A DNA stretch of 64,000 bases from Bradyrhizobium sp. SZCCT0153 (GCF_018129995.1 NZ_JAFCKS010000001.1:124001-188000); one strand, 5' to 3'. Counted from the first letter of the stretch, positions 9,394 through 20,413 are shown. Notes: generated by a model from the letters alone, not told the origin. Program-made: numbers and translations.

Positions 9394-10437
9394 ATGGACA
9401 TCAAGACTGCCAAGGCTGCGATTCTGGTCGAATCGGGCAAGCCGCTGATCGTCGACGAGTTCACCTTGCCTGATACGCTCGAGCACGGCCAGGTGCTTGC
9501 GCACGTGCACACCTCGAGCATCTGCGGGGCACAGATCAACGAGATCGACGCCGTCAAGGGCGCCGACAGGTTCCTGCCGCACCTGCTGGGGCACGAAGCG
9601 CTGGCGACCATCGTCGAAACCGGGCCCGGCGTCGTCTCCTGCAAGCAGGGCGACACCGTCGTCATGCATTGGCGGCCGGGCAAGGGCGTCCAGTCCAATA
9701 CGCCGGTCTATTCCTGGCGCGGCAGACGCCTCAACGCGGGCTGGATCACCACCTTCAACGATTATGCCGTGGTGTCGGAGAATCGCGTCACGCCCGTTCC
9801 CGCCTCGATCGATCGCAGCAGCGCGCCGCTGCTGGGCTGCGCGGTGACGACCGCGCTCGGTGTCGTCAACAACGACGCGCAGATCGCCATCGGCGAAGCC
9901 GTCGTTGTGTTCGGCGTCGGCGGCGTCGGGTTGAACATCGTGCAGTTTGCAGCGATGGTCGGCGCCTGTCCTGTCGTCGCGATCGACCGCCTCGACAACA
10001 AGCTCGAGATGGCGAGGCGGTTCGGCGCCACCCACACCATCAACTCCGACGCGGCAACGGATCTCGCCGCCGAGATACGCGCCATCACCGGAGCCGACGG
10101 GCCCGACAAGGTGATCGAGACCACCGGCGTCAGGAATTTGATCGAGCTCGCCTACGAGGTCACCGCGAAGAAGGGCCGCTGTATCCTTGTCGGGGTTCCC
10201 CGCGAGAAGGTCGAAATCTACACGCTGCCGCTGCACTTCGAGAAAGTGCTGAAGGGCTCGGAAGGCGGGCAATGCCAGCCGGCGCGCGATATCCCGCGTC
10301 TCGTTCGCCTCGACGAGGCCGGCAAGGTCAGTTACCGCGGGATCGTGACCGACGCGTTCGCGCTCGATGACATCAATGACGCGCTGGATTTGATGCGCAG
10401 CGGCAAATCGGGGCGAATCCTTCTGAACATCAGCTGA
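9394..10437 (+). CDS. Zinc-binding alcohol dehydrogenase family protein
   Basis: This 347-residue medium-chain dehydrogenase has an N-terminal GroES-like domain with the catalytic zinc residues Cys (SSICGAQ), His-Glu (LLGHEAL) and a later Cys (LLGCAVTTALG). It also has a Rossmann NAD(P) domain with VVFGVGGVGLNIVQFA. The four-cysteine structural zinc lobe typical of classical class III enzymes is absent; its place is taken by WRPGKGVQSNTPVYSW. The partner methyltransferase ends 12 bp upstream. The substrate is unknown. Cofactor preference is probably NAD, judged from the acidic residue after the GxGxxG strand (AIDRLDNK). Confidence 0.8.
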   Translation: MDIKTAKAAILVESGKPLIVDEFTLPDTLEHGQVLAHVHTSSICGAQINEIDAVKGADRFLPHLLGHEALATIVETGPGVVSCKQGDTVVMHWRPGKGVQSNTPVYSWRGRRLNAGWITTFNDYAVVSENRVTPVPASIDRSSAPLLGCAVTTALGVVNNDAQIAIGEAVVVFGVGGVGLNIVQFAAMVGACPVVAIDRLDNKLEMARRFGATHTINSDAATDLAAEIRAITGADGPDKVIETTGVRNLIELAYEVTAKKGRCILVGVPREKVEIYTLPLHFEKVLKGSEGGQCQPARDIPRLVRLDEAGKVSYRGIVTDAFALDDINDALDLMRSGKSGRILLNIS

Positions 10438-10557
10438 CCGCTCACGGCTGGCGGCGCCGCACGCAAGTTCAGCTGTAATCTGCTTCACACGCAAAACGCG
10501 CCCGATAAGGCTAGATGAAACAGGCCGTGCCTCCGCGCGGCTCGTTCGGAGCTGGCG

Positions 10558-10716
10558 ATGATGGCTGCACTGGCAAAGGCAATATCCCGCGCGACGAGAA
10601 CCAGCGTCGATGTCGAAACCCTGAAAGTCCTCGTGATCTTCTCGGGCGCGGGCTTGCTGCTCTCTCTCGTGGCCGCAATGATCTACGGACAGGCTGTCAA
10701 CGCCGCCTTGTTTTGA
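10558..10716 (+). CDS. 52-residue single-span membrane protein
   Basis: This is a small gene with a good ribosome site (GGAG seven bases upstream) and two adjacent ATG codons. The product MMAALAKAISRATRTS begins with an amphipathic basic helix. It then has one transmembrane span (about residues 24-44, VLVIFSGAGLLLSLVAAMIY) and a short tail. It lies between the dehydrogenase and the exopolysaccharide genes. No family is recognised. The stretch that follows (10717-10974) shows no gene. Confidence 0.6.
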   Translation: MMAALAKAISRATRTSVDVETLKVLVIFSGAGLLLSLVAAMIYGQAVNAALF

Positions 10717-10974
10717 GCGCGCGGTAGACCGCGTCGGCGCCGGGCGGGCCGGGAATCATCGAAGATGAACCCGCGCGCGGCGGGTGCTCCCCCGTCCTCC
10801 GCCTGCCCTCGCTCGCTTCCAGCGTTCGGGGGAACTCTCACCCCCCATTGGGCGCATGGCGAGGCTACGAGCCATGACGGTTCTCGGCGGCCGTAACCGG
10901 CGGTTAACCATGGATATTTACGGTGTAGCAAGCCTCTGAGCTTGTGGCGGTCAGTTGATTTCGAGTCCAACCCT

Positions 10975-13128
10975 ATGGCGTTCAGTAGAAGCGCATCTCC
11001 GCGAAGCATCGCCCCGACGGAGCCTGCGGCTTCGTGGGAAGCTCCGCGGGCTGCGACGGGCAAGCCCGACAGCGATGGTCCTGCGCTGATCAGGGGATCG
11101 CTGACCGTCTCCGGGGCGCTCTCCTTCCTGCGCGAGAATGGCCGCCGCATCCTGACGCTGGCGCTGGCGCTGTTCGCCCTGGGCGTGCTCGTTCTGATGG
11201 TTGTTCCGGTTCGATATGCCGCGACGGCGCTGGTCGTGGTCGATCCCCGCGAGCTGCGCGTGACCTCGGATCAGGACGTGCTGCCGGGTATCGGCCAGGA
11301 CGCGGCGGCGCTTCAGAGCCAGATCGAGATCGCCAAATCCGACGGCTTTCTCCGGCCCCTGATCGAGAAGCTCAAGATCGCGGACGACGAGGACATCGCG
11401 GGCGGTCATACCGACATGACCCGTCTGCTCGAAAAATTCCGCAGCCGCCTCGAGATATCCCGCCGCGGGCTCACTTATGTCATCGCCATCTCCTTCACCT
11501 CGAACAGTGCGGATCGGGCGGCGTATTACGCCAATGCCATCGCCGATGCGTTCGCCGCGAGCCAGGGTCGCGTCCGCACCGATGCCACGGACGAGGCGGC
11601 CGACTGGCTCAAGGACCGGCTGAAGGCGCTGAACGAGCGCCTGCGCGCATCGGAAGACGCGGTCGCGGCCTTCCGCCTCGAGCACAAGATCCTCAATGCC
11701 GGCAAGGATTCCACCACCCAGCAATTGCGGGTGACGGATATCAATCAGCAGGTCTCCGCCGCCCGCGCGCGCACCGAGGAAGCCAAGGCGCGTTACGAGC
11801 AGGTGCAGCGCGATCTCAAGGCCAATGTCGAAGGTCCCGTGAAGCAGGACCTTCTGAGCATGCTGCGCGCGCAGCGCTCGACCCTGAACGACCAGATTGC
11901 GCAGAAGAAAGCGGTCTACGGCGACCGCCACCCCGATCTTGCGATCTCCTACAGCCAGCTTGCCGACATCAACCGGCAGATCGAGGTCGAGCGGAAGAAG
12001 AACATCGACACGGCGAAGTCCGAATACGAGTCGCAGCTCGAGCAGCAGAACGCGCTGGAAAAGCAGCTCAAGGCGGTCGAGACCCAGATGCTGGTCGACG
12101 GCCAGGCGCTGGTGAAGCTGCAGGAGTTGCAGCGCGACGCCGATGCCAACAAGAACATCTACGAGCAGTTCCTGTCGCGGTTCAAGACCACCAACGAGCA
12201 GCGTCAGCTGCAGAGCTCGCAGACCAAGGTCGCGTCGCCCGCGATTCCGCCGCTGCGCTCGACGCGTCCACCGCTCGCTTTGCTGCTCGCCGCCCTCGCG
12301 ATCGGCTCGCTGCTGACCTCGACCGCCGCCGTTGCGGCGATGGGAAGCATGCCTGACAGGGCCGCGCCTGCGGAGGCTCCTGTTCAAACGCCTGTGGGCA
12401 CGGAAGCGATCAACGTGCCCCATCGGCAAGCTCCGCCTGCGGCATCTGCCGCGCGCCAGCCCGAGGCGATGCCGAATCTCCCGGTCTGGGCCCGCATTCC
12501 CGATCTGGCGTCTGGCGCCGCTCCCAATACTGTCTGGCAAAGACCGGTCGCGGCCACGGCCGAGCTCGATCTCGGCGCTTATCTGCGTCCGCTTCTTGAG
12601 AGAATCGATCGCACGCCGGTGCGCGGCTGCAAGGTCGCCCTCGTGCTGTCGGTCGGCAAGAGCGCCGGCGGCAACACCGTTGCGCGCTCGCTGAACCGCG
12701 CGGCCGTCAATCGCGGCATGATGAGCGTGCTGATCCGGCTGCAGCCGGAATTCGCCGGTGCCCAGCCTCCCGTCACCGAATGGCAGGATGGCTCGACCAC
12801 GGCGGGACTTCAGTCGATCGACGAGCTCTTGAGTGCCGGCCGCAAGGCCGATGCGAGGCCGGAGGACGACATTCGCTCGGAATTCGATCTCATCATCGTC
12901 CATGCGGGCAATCTCGCCTTGCAGCCGGACGCCATCGCGCTGGCCGCGTATGCCGATCTGATCATCCCGGTGGTTCGCGCCGGCGAGCTCGGTTCGGCGG
13001 CGATGCGGCGGGTGACCGCGGCGCTGTCGAGATACAACAATGTGCCGACCGGTCTCGTCGTCAATCATGCGCCCGCGGGTACGGCGGCGCCTCATCCCGA
13101 GGGCGGCGCATTGAGCCGGGCGGTGTGA
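10975..13128 (+). CDS. GumC/Wzz-type exopolysaccharide chain-length protein with degenerate kinase-like domain
   Basis: This inner-membrane polysaccharide co-polymerase is about 717 residues long. An N-terminal span near residue 55 (ILTLALALFALGVLVLMVV) is followed by the Wzz domain, long periplasmic coiled coils (about 200-390) and the closing PxxP-like region (ASPAIPPLRSTRPPLALLLAALAIGSLL). The C-terminal cytosolic part resembles a BY-kinase. However, its P-loop position reads SVGKSAGGNTVARSL rather than GEGKST, and no tyrosine cluster is present, so it is probably not an active kinase. ATG 10975 is preferred over the upstream GTG (10942). Its stop overlaps the next gene by 4 bp. Confidence 0.85.
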   Translation: MAFSRSASPRSIAPTEPAASWEAPRAATGKPDSDGPALIRGSLTVSGALSFLRENGRRILTLALALFALGVLVLMVVPVRYAATALVVVDPRELRVTSDQDVLPGIGQDAAALQSQIEIAKSDGFLRPLIEKLKIADDEDIAGGHTDMTRLLEKFRSRLEISRRGLTYVIAISFTSNSADRAAYYANAIADAFAASQGRVRTDATDEAADWLKDRLKALNERLRASEDAVAAFRLEHKILNAGKDSTTQQLRVTDINQQVSAARARTEEAKARYEQVQRDLKANVEGPVKQDLLSMLRAQRSTLNDQIAQKKAVYGDRHPDLAISYSQLADINRQIEVERKKNIDTAKSEYESQLEQQNALEKQLKAVETQMLVDGQALVKLQELQRDADANKNIYEQFLSRFKTTNEQRQLQSSQTKVASPAIPPLRSTRPPLALLLAALAIGSLLTSTAAVAAMGSMPDRAAPAEAPVQTPVGTEAINVPHRQAPPAASAARQPEAMPNLPVWARIPDLASGAAPNTVWQRPVAATAELDLGAYLRPLLERIDRTPVRGCKVALVLSVGKSAGGNTVARSLNRAAVNRGMMSVLIRLQPEFAGAQPPVTEWQDGSTTAGLQSIDELLSAGRKADARPEDDIRSEFDLIIVHAGNLALQPDAIALAAYADLIIPVVRAGELGSAAMRRVTAALSRYNNVPTGLVVNHAPAGTAAPHPEGGALSRAV

Positions 13129-14279
13129 CGGTGACGCCGCCGCGCCATCGCCTGTTCGTCGCCGCGATCTTGCTGTCGATCTCGCCAGGCCCACCGGCAC
13201 TGGCTGACAATTGTGTGCCTGTGCCGCAGACGGTCGCGCCGGACAGGCTTGCCGCACTGTCGCGCGGCTTCAATGCCGACGGCTGGATCAACGGGCCGGG
13301 ATCCGCAGCCCCCCGCCGCGAGTTGCTGCTGCAGCTTCGCAAGGCGGGAATGAGCCATGTCCGGCTGCCGGTACCCGCCGAGCGCGTGATGCTTCGCTTC
13401 GCATCAAAGGCGGAGCGCGACGAGACGCTGCGGGCGCTCGACGGCGCATTGAAGCAGCTCATGGCGCTCGGCTATTCCACCTCCGTCGATCTCCATCCCG
13501 GCGACCGCTTCAATCGCCTGCACAAGGACGATCCGGACGCGGCGTTGCGCGAGATGGAGGAGGCATGGAGCGGTCTGGCCGGGATCATTCGCGCCTATCC
13601 GGCCGATCGCGTCTTCGCCGAGCTGCTCAATGAGCCCGATGTCGAAGCCGACCGGTGGCAAAAGGAGGTCGAAGCGCTTGCCGCCTTCGTGCGCCGATTG
13701 CTCCCCGCCACCACACTGGTTGTCGGGCCGGTCAACTGGCAGCGCGCGGACTCGCTTCCGCAATTCCGCCCGTTGCCGGATCCGAACGTCGTCTACGCCA
13801 TCCACTTCTATGATCCCATGGTGTTCACCCATCAGGGTCACTGGGATGCGCAGGATCCGCTGCACGACATCATCGATCTGCCTTATCCGATCAACGCCGG
13901 TGATCCCAAGGTCCAGGCACTCCGCCGGGATTTGCAGGACAGGGGCGCGACCAAGGCGCTCGGCATGCTCGACACCGCGATTGCGGTTGCCAGGGACAAG
14001 CCTGATGTCGATCGCTGGCTCGCGCCTGCCGTCGCATGGCAGCAGCAGTTTTCGCGGCCGATCATCGTCAACGAGTTCGGCGTGCTGAAAGCAGGCGCCC
14101 CGCGGGACAGCCGGGTGCGCTGGCTGGCGGCGGTGACCGCCTATGCTAGGGAGCACTGCTGGGGCTGGACGCATTGGGAGCTGCAACAGGGATTCGGCCT
14201 CGTCGACAACAGCACGGGCAGGCCCGATCCCGGCGTGATGCGCGCGTTGCTGGGCGCGACCAGACCGGCCAGGCGTTGA
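13125..14279 (+). CDS. Secreted glycoside hydrolase family 5 (cellulase-like)
   Basis: The product is about 384 residues with an N-terminal signal peptide (hydrophobic LFVAAILLSISPGPPALA, cleavage after ALA). The GH5 fold shows the acid/base glutamate in FAELLNEPDV and the nucleophile glutamate in PIIVNEFGVLK. Substrate-binding residues appear in YAIHFYDPMVFTHQG and WGWTHWELQQGFG. The GTG start at 13125 overlaps the GumC stop (GTGA), implying coupled translation. It probably trims or releases the exopolysaccharide made by this locus, or acts on plant-derived beta-glucan. The role in polymer processing is inferred from position. Confidence 0.88.
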   Translation: MTVTPPRHRLFVAAILLSISPGPPALADNCVPVPQTVAPDRLAALSRGFNADGWINGPGSAAPRRELLLQLRKAGMSHVRLPVPAERVMLRFASKAERDETLRALDGALKQLMALGYSTSVDLHPGDRFNRLHKDDPDAALREMEEAWSGLAGIIRAYPADRVFAELLNEPDVEADRWQKEVEALAAFVRRLLPATTLVVGPVNWQRADSLPQFRPLPDPNVVYAIHFYDPMVFTHQGHWDAQDPLHDIIDLPYPINAGDPKVQALRRDLQDRGATKALGMLDTAIAVARDKPDVDRWLAPAVAWQQQFSRPIIVNEFGVLKAGAPRDSRVRWLAAVTAYAREHCWGWTHWELQQGFGLVDNSTGRPDPGVMRALLGATRPARR

Positions 14280-14351
14280 CCTTTATCGTTAACGAATCCT
14301 TACACATCCCGCCGCTATCGTGGCCCCCGCGCTACGCCAAAGGACGACGCC

Positions 14352-15944
14352 ATGGTTGGCGGGACCTCACCGCAATATCAGACCGTGCAGGCTGGCACTG
14401 CCGAGCCGTCGCCGCTGCGCGAGTTGATCCCGACGTTCTGCATCGCCGTGGCGGCGATCGGCTTTGTTCCGATACTGCACGTCGCGAGCCCTGTGCTGTC
14501 CCTGACCGTCGAAATCCTCGTCGCGATCGCCATCGTCCTTGCGGTTCCGACCTATGCGCCGGCCGTCGCGATCTTCGTCCTGTTCTTCCAGAATCTGTTC
14601 GTCTCGACCCTGTCGCCGCTCATTTCGGTCCCGTCCGATCTGGACTTCATCAAGGGCTACAATTTCCTCCTCTGCTCCGTGATGTGGCTGACGACGTTCG
14701 GCCTCTACGTGTTCGGCCGGAGGAATCGGTCGGCCGAGGTCAACCGGATCATGTGCTGGGGTGTCGTCACCCTCGCGGTGGTGGCGCTGTATTTCGCGAT
14801 CGGTTTCGTCCAGAACGGGCAGGCGGCGTCGGTCTATTTGCGCAACATCGTGCTTCCGCTGTTCCTGTTTCAGCTCTCGCTTCTGACGGCCGCGAGCTAT
14901 GAGGTTCGCGCCACGCCGTTCCTGGTAACGCTCGGCGTCGCTCTCATCATCTGCGGCTATGTCGAGTTTGCATTCCGCGATTTTTGGCTGGCCATCACCA
15001 ACGGCTACACGTTCTGGGGCTTCGACGAGCTCAAGGCGACCCATTCGGGCGTCTGGGAAGCCGAAATGCGCGCCACCGGAAACGTGCCCGTCGACCTCAA
15101 GGATCGCTTCAGCTTCGACTTCCTGAACACGCCGCTGCTCGAAGGCTTCGGCCTGTCGAAAATCCTGCGCATCCACGGGCCGAACATGAGCGCGATCAGC
15201 TTCGGCTACGGCATCGCCTTTTTCGCGCTGTTCCTGTTCTCGGTGGGGCGTCCGTTCCTGGCTCTCGCTGCGTTGCCGCTCCTGATCGTCTGCAGCGTCA
15301 AGGGCGCGCTCATCACGCTGGTGTTCGTGATCGCGGCCTGGATCTCGACCCGTCTGCTCGGTGCGGTGGTGACGCTGGTGCTCGGCTTGCTCGGCCTGAT
15401 GGTGTTCGCGCTCGTCGCGATCCGTGTCGGCTTGCAGATCGGCGACTACCACGTCATCGGCCTAATGGGCGGCCTCAACGGATTTCTCGCGAAGCCGTTT
15501 GGCCGCGGTCTCGGCATCGGCGGCAACCTGTCGGACAGCTATTTCTCGATCGACTGGAGCGCCGCGCAGGCTGCCGGGACGATCGACGGCGCGGTCGAGA
15601 GCGCGATCGGCGTGCTGATCTACCAGATGGGCATTGCCGCGCTGGTGCCGCTCGGCTTCTATTTCGCCATGGCGCTCAAGGCGTGGCGCCTCTACGCCTC
15701 CTCAGGATATCTGACGCAGGGCCTCGCCGGCTTCGGCGTCATGGTCGTGCTGCTCAACGGCCTGTTCCAGGAAGAGGCCCTGTTCGCGCCGCCGGCGCTG
15801 GGCCTCATGCTCTCGCTCACCGGACTCGTGATCGGAAGCCAGATCAGGATGCGGGCGGCCGCCGGACAGGATGCCGAGTCTTCGTCGGATCGCTCCATTC
15901 CGCGTCCCGTCACCGCCACCCCAGCGCGGGCGCGACATGCGTGA
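14352..15944 (+). CDS. Wzy / O-antigen-ligase-like polysaccharide polymerase
   Basis: This 530-residue integral membrane protein has about ten to twelve transmembrane spans. It also has a large central loop (about residues 210-285, with FWGFDELKATHSGVWEAEM and SKILRIHGPNMSA), as is typical of Wzy polymerases and O-antigen ligases. It follows the GumC-like protein and the GH5 enzyme, so it is the probable polymerase of the exopolysaccharide. The 72-bp gap before it contains AT-rich sequence that may hold a promoter. Its 3' end overlaps the convergent LLM gene by 35 bp. Confidence 0.8.
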   Translation: MVGGTSPQYQTVQAGTAEPSPLRELIPTFCIAVAAIGFVPILHVASPVLSLTVEILVAIAIVLAVPTYAPAVAIFVLFFQNLFVSTLSPLISVPSDLDFIKGYNFLLCSVMWLTTFGLYVFGRRNRSAEVNRIMCWGVVTLAVVALYFAIGFVQNGQAASVYLRNIVLPLFLFQLSLLTAASYEVRATPFLVTLGVALIICGYVEFAFRDFWLAITNGYTFWGFDELKATHSGVWEAEMRATGNVPVDLKDRFSFDFLNTPLLEGFGLSKILRIHGPNMSAISFGYGIAFFALFLFSVGRPFLALAALPLLIVCSVKGALITLVFVIAAWISTRLLGAVVTLVLGLLGLMVFALVAIRVGLQIGDYHVIGLMGGLNGFLAKPFGRGLGIGGNLSDSYFSIDWSAAQAAGTIDGAVESAIGVLIYQMGIAALVPLGFYFAMALKAWRLYASSGYLTQGLAGFGVMVVLLNGLFQEEALFAPPALGLMLSLTGLVIGSQIRMRAAAGQDAESSSDRSIPRPVTATPARARHA

Positions 15945-16932
15945 GGATCGCCTCGATCGCATGCGCGCAGTAGTCCACGCCTAGCTGGTTCGGGATCGTC
16001 AGCAGCAGCGTATCGGCCTCGGCGATTGCCTCGTCCTGCCGCAACTGCTCGATCAGCGCATCCGGCTCCGCGGCATAGGAGCGGCCGAAGATCGCGCGCG
16101 TGCGCGGGTCGATGAAGCCGATCTGGTCCTCGCCGCCGCGCTCCCCGCCGAAATAGGCGCGGTCGCGATCGTTCATCAGCGCGAAGATGCTGCGGCTGAC
16201 GGATACGCGCGGCTCGCGGCTATGGCCGGCCTCGTTCCACGCGGCGCGATAGGCGCGGATCTGGGCGGCCTGCTGCAGGTGAAATGCCTCGCCGGTCTCG
16301 TCGTTCTTCAGCGTCGAGCTCTGCAAATTCATGCCGTGCTGCGCGGCCCACACCGCTGTCGCGTTCGAGCCGGCGCCCCACCAGATTCGGTCGCGCAGGC
16401 CTTGCGCATGCGGCTCGAGGCGCAGCAGCCCCGGCGGGTTCGGAAACATCGGCTGCGGATTGGGTTTTGCAAAACCCTCGCCGCGCAGGATGTCGAGAAA
16501 GACCTCGGCGTGGCGCCGGCCCATGCCGGCGTCGCTCTCGCCCTCGGCCGGCTGGTAACCGAAATAGCGCCAGCCATCGATCACCTGCTCGGGCGAGCCG
16601 CGGCTGATGCCGAGCTGCAGCCGCCCGCCGGCGATGAGGTCGGCGGAGCCTGCATCCTCCGCCATGTAGAGCGGGTTCTCGTAGCGCATGTCGATCACGG
16701 CGGTGCCGATCTCGATCGTGCTGGTTTTCGCGCCGACGGCCGCGAGCAGAGGAAAGGGCGAGGCCAGCTGGCGCGCGAAATGATGCACGCGGAAATAGGC
16801 GCCGTCGGCGCCGAGCTGTTCGGCTGCGACGGCAAGCTCGATCGATTGCAGCAGCGTGTCCCCGGCCGAGCGGGTCTGCGACTGCGGCGAGGGCGTCCAG
16901 TGTCCGAAGGACAGGAATCCGATCTTCTTCAT
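15910..16932 (-). CDS. LLM-class flavin-dependent oxidoreductase
   Basis: This is a luciferase-like (bacterial luciferase alpha-fold) monooxygenase of 340 residues, probably using FMNH2 or F420-like flavin chemistry. Typical features are the start MKKIGFLSFGHW, the barrel segment GADGAYFRVHHFARQ, STIEIGTAVIDMRYENPLYMAEDAG and GGRLQLGISRGSPEQV. The substrate is unknown. It overlaps the end of the convergent polymerase gene by 35 bp, and no partner gene is beside it. An AT-rich leader with GGAGG precedes the ATG. Confidence 0.85.
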   Translation of the reverse strand: MKKIGFLSFGHWTPSPQSQTRSAGDTLLQSIELAVAAEQLGADGAYFRVHHFARQLASPFPLLAAVGAKTSTIEIGTAVIDMRYENPLYMAEDAGSADLIAGGRLQLGISRGSPEQVIDGWRYFGYQPAEGESDAGMGRRHAEVFLDILRGEGFAKPNPQPMFPNPPGLLRLEPHAQGLRDRIWWGAGSNATAVWAAQHGMNLQSSTLKNDETGEAFHLQQAAQIRAYRAAWNEAGHSREPRVSVSRSIFALMNDRDRAYFGGERGGEDQIGFIDPRTRAIFGRSYAAEPDALIEQLRQDEAIAEADTLLLTIPNQLGVDYCAHAIEAILTHVAPALGWR

Positions 16933-17292
16933 GGAGGTAATCTATGAATGATGAGGAGGCGGGCGTCTTCTGACATTCGGTTGAAACCGAAGGTGTGGTC
17001 AGGAAAATCCACAGGCGCCCGATGATGCCATCCTGCCCCTGTTTTGCCCGACGGGTCAACCGCTGCACAACAGCGCCTAAGCCATTGATCCCGCTCATGC
17101 CGGCTACTGTGCATGGGGTTGTTTTCGATGTTTTTATTGTGCGGGCCGCGAACGCCGGGGGCGCCATGATGATTTGTCACGGTGACGACGCAGCCCGCGA
17201 GGGCAACAATCGGCCGGGGCGGCCGTTTGGGCATTTCGCCCGAGACCTTGAGCGGCGCTCGCTTATTCCCAGTCCATTTTCAGGAGGCGCAC
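16933..17292. repeat. Intergenic region with Bradyrhizobium-like interspersed repeat
   Basis: There is no gene in this 360-bp gap. The part from about 17030 to 17140 contains TTTTGCCCGACGGGTCAA and TGCATGGGGTTGTTTTCGAT. I remember these phrases from many Bradyrhizobium intergenic regions, so I read it as a dispersed repeat copy. The last bases (17282-17287) form the AGGAGG ribosome site of the next gene. Confidence 0.4.
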
Positions 17293-17586
17293 ATGCAGGT
17301 TTATAATGTGGTCAGGTTCAAGGTGAAGCTTGGCGAGGAAACCGCCTTCCTCGACGCGCATCGGAACGGCAAGGCCAAATGGCCAGGCCTCGAGCACGGA
17401 ATCATCATCAAGACCGGCGAGCAGACCTTCTGCCTCATCGGCACATGGTCCAGTCAGGACGCGCTGGTCGAGGCGCGGTCCGCGATGATCAAGACCCTCG
17501 ACAGTTTCAGGTCCGTGCTCGAGGACCAGGGCAACGGACGCGGTGTGACGGATGCCGTGTCGGGGCCGGTCGTGCTCGATCTCTAG
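17293..17586 (+). CDS. Small ABM-like (dimeric alpha-beta barrel) protein
   Basis: This 97-residue protein begins MQVYNVVRFKVKLGEE, and the body reads AHRNGKAKWPGLEHGIIIKT, FCLIGTWSSQDALVEA. The pattern of a beta strand, a helix with conserved hydrophobics, and a G-T/E-W strand fits dimeric alpha-beta barrel proteins such as antibiotic biosynthesis monooxygenases. A strong AGGAGG site sits 5 bp upstream of the ATG. Its substrate and role are unknown. It is convergent with ygiQ, with 19 bp between them. Confidence 0.65.
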   Translation: MQVYNVVRFKVKLGEETAFLDAHRNGKAKWPGLEHGIIIKTGEQTFCLIGTWSSQDALVEARSAMIKTLDSFRSVLEDQGNGRGVTDAVSGPVVLDL

Positions 17587-17605
17587 AAGGTGATGCGGCG
17601 CGCGG

Positions 17606-19639
<2,034 letters not shown>

Positions 19640-19821
19640 AGGACTCCGGCGCCGCGAATACAACCGATCGATGGGCTGTCTTCGCCGATTCCGGTTCCCG
19701 CGTGGCGCGCAATTCGGCAACGCCAACCGCGCGCGGGAGCGGCGTTGCCGGACTGTGACACGGTCCACATACGGCCGATACGCGTCGCGTCATCCTCCCC
19801 TCAGTTTCGAGGGAGAGATCC

Positions 19822-20079
19822 ATGCTTTTTCTGGTCGACGCACTGCTGATCCTGGCGATGATGTTTTTCCTGCTACTGCCGATCACCGATCGCAGGACGG
19901 TGCGGATGAGGCTCTGCATGGTCTGCGCGCTGCTGGCGGTGTTCTCGGTCTCCGTCACCCGCACGCCAATTGTGCCGGCGTTGCTCGCGAGCATTGTCTC
20001 GCCGCCCGGAGCACTGCGAGCGCCGCATATGCAGCCCTCATGGGATATGCGCGTGCTCCATGGGCAGGGGAACAGCTGA
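19822..20079 (+). CDS. Small two-span membrane protein
   Basis: The product is 85 residues and starts MLFLVDALLILAMMFFLLLP. Two hydrophobic segments (about residues 4-20 and 30-58) are separated by a basic turn (TDRRTVRMR), suggesting a hairpin in the inner membrane with both ends outside. A strong GAGGGAGAG ribosome site precedes the ATG. It is the first of three tiny genes in a row. No family is recognised. Confidence 0.6.
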   Translation: MLFLVDALLILAMMFFLLLPITDRRTVRMRLCMVCALLAVFSVSVTRTPIVPALLASIVSPPGALRAPHMQPSWDMRVLHGQGNS

Positions 20080-20087
20080 AGGCGGTC

Positions 20088-20252
20088 ATGAGCCCCGCTG
20101 CTGGTTCCGCCGGAAGCATCGTGGTTCAATCGCAGGAACCAACCGTCTCCGCGAACATTCTGATGGAGGGTTTGCGCCGGGCCGGCCTGCGCGCGCTCGC
20201 GTCCGGGCCGGGATTCCTCGATGTTCGCCCTCTGGCGATGGGGGAGCTGTGA
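20088..20252 (+). CDS. 54-residue hypothetical protein
   Basis: The product starts MSPAAGSAGSIVVQSQEP and ends LDVRPLAMGEL. It is soluble, with one likely amphipathic helix (ANILMEGLRRAGLRAL). It starts 8 bp after the small membrane protein gene and its stop overlaps the GTG of the next gene (GTGA), a strong sign of coupled translation. The ribosome site is weak (GAAGGCGG). Function unknown. Confidence 0.45.
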   Translation: MSPAAGSAGSIVVQSQEPTVSANILMEGLRRAGLRALASGPGFLDVRPLAMGEL

Positions 20253-20413
20253 GCACAGTCATAGAGAACTTGCTGTTGCGAAAGCAGAAGCTCGTGGAGC
20301 AGCTCGCGAAGGCGCCGTCGGTCGAGGATCGCGACAAGATCGAGCACCAGCTCGAACAGATCAGCACCGCGCTGGATTTTCTGGACAGGCCGGGCTCGAA
20401 GGAGCCGCGCTAG
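20249..20413 (+). CDS. 54-residue coiled-coil protein
   Basis: The product starts MSTVIENLLLRKQKLVEQ and consists of heptad-like helices (DKIEHQLEQISTALDFLD) with a short basic tail. The GTG start at 20249 has GGGGGAG six bases upstream and overlaps the previous stop. I recall similarly small coiled-coil hypotheticals in Bradyrhizobium but no known function. It is the third member of a compact trio of small genes. Confidence 0.55.
   Translation: MSTVIENLLLRKQKLVEQLAKAPSVEDRDKIEHQLEQISTALDFLDRPGSKEPR

Noticed and set aside
8359..10494. Very long minus-strand open frame opposite the methyltransferase and dehydrogenase genes
   Set aside because: High-GC codon bias leaves the antisense frame open; the translated sequence has no family features and the plus-strand genes are clear.
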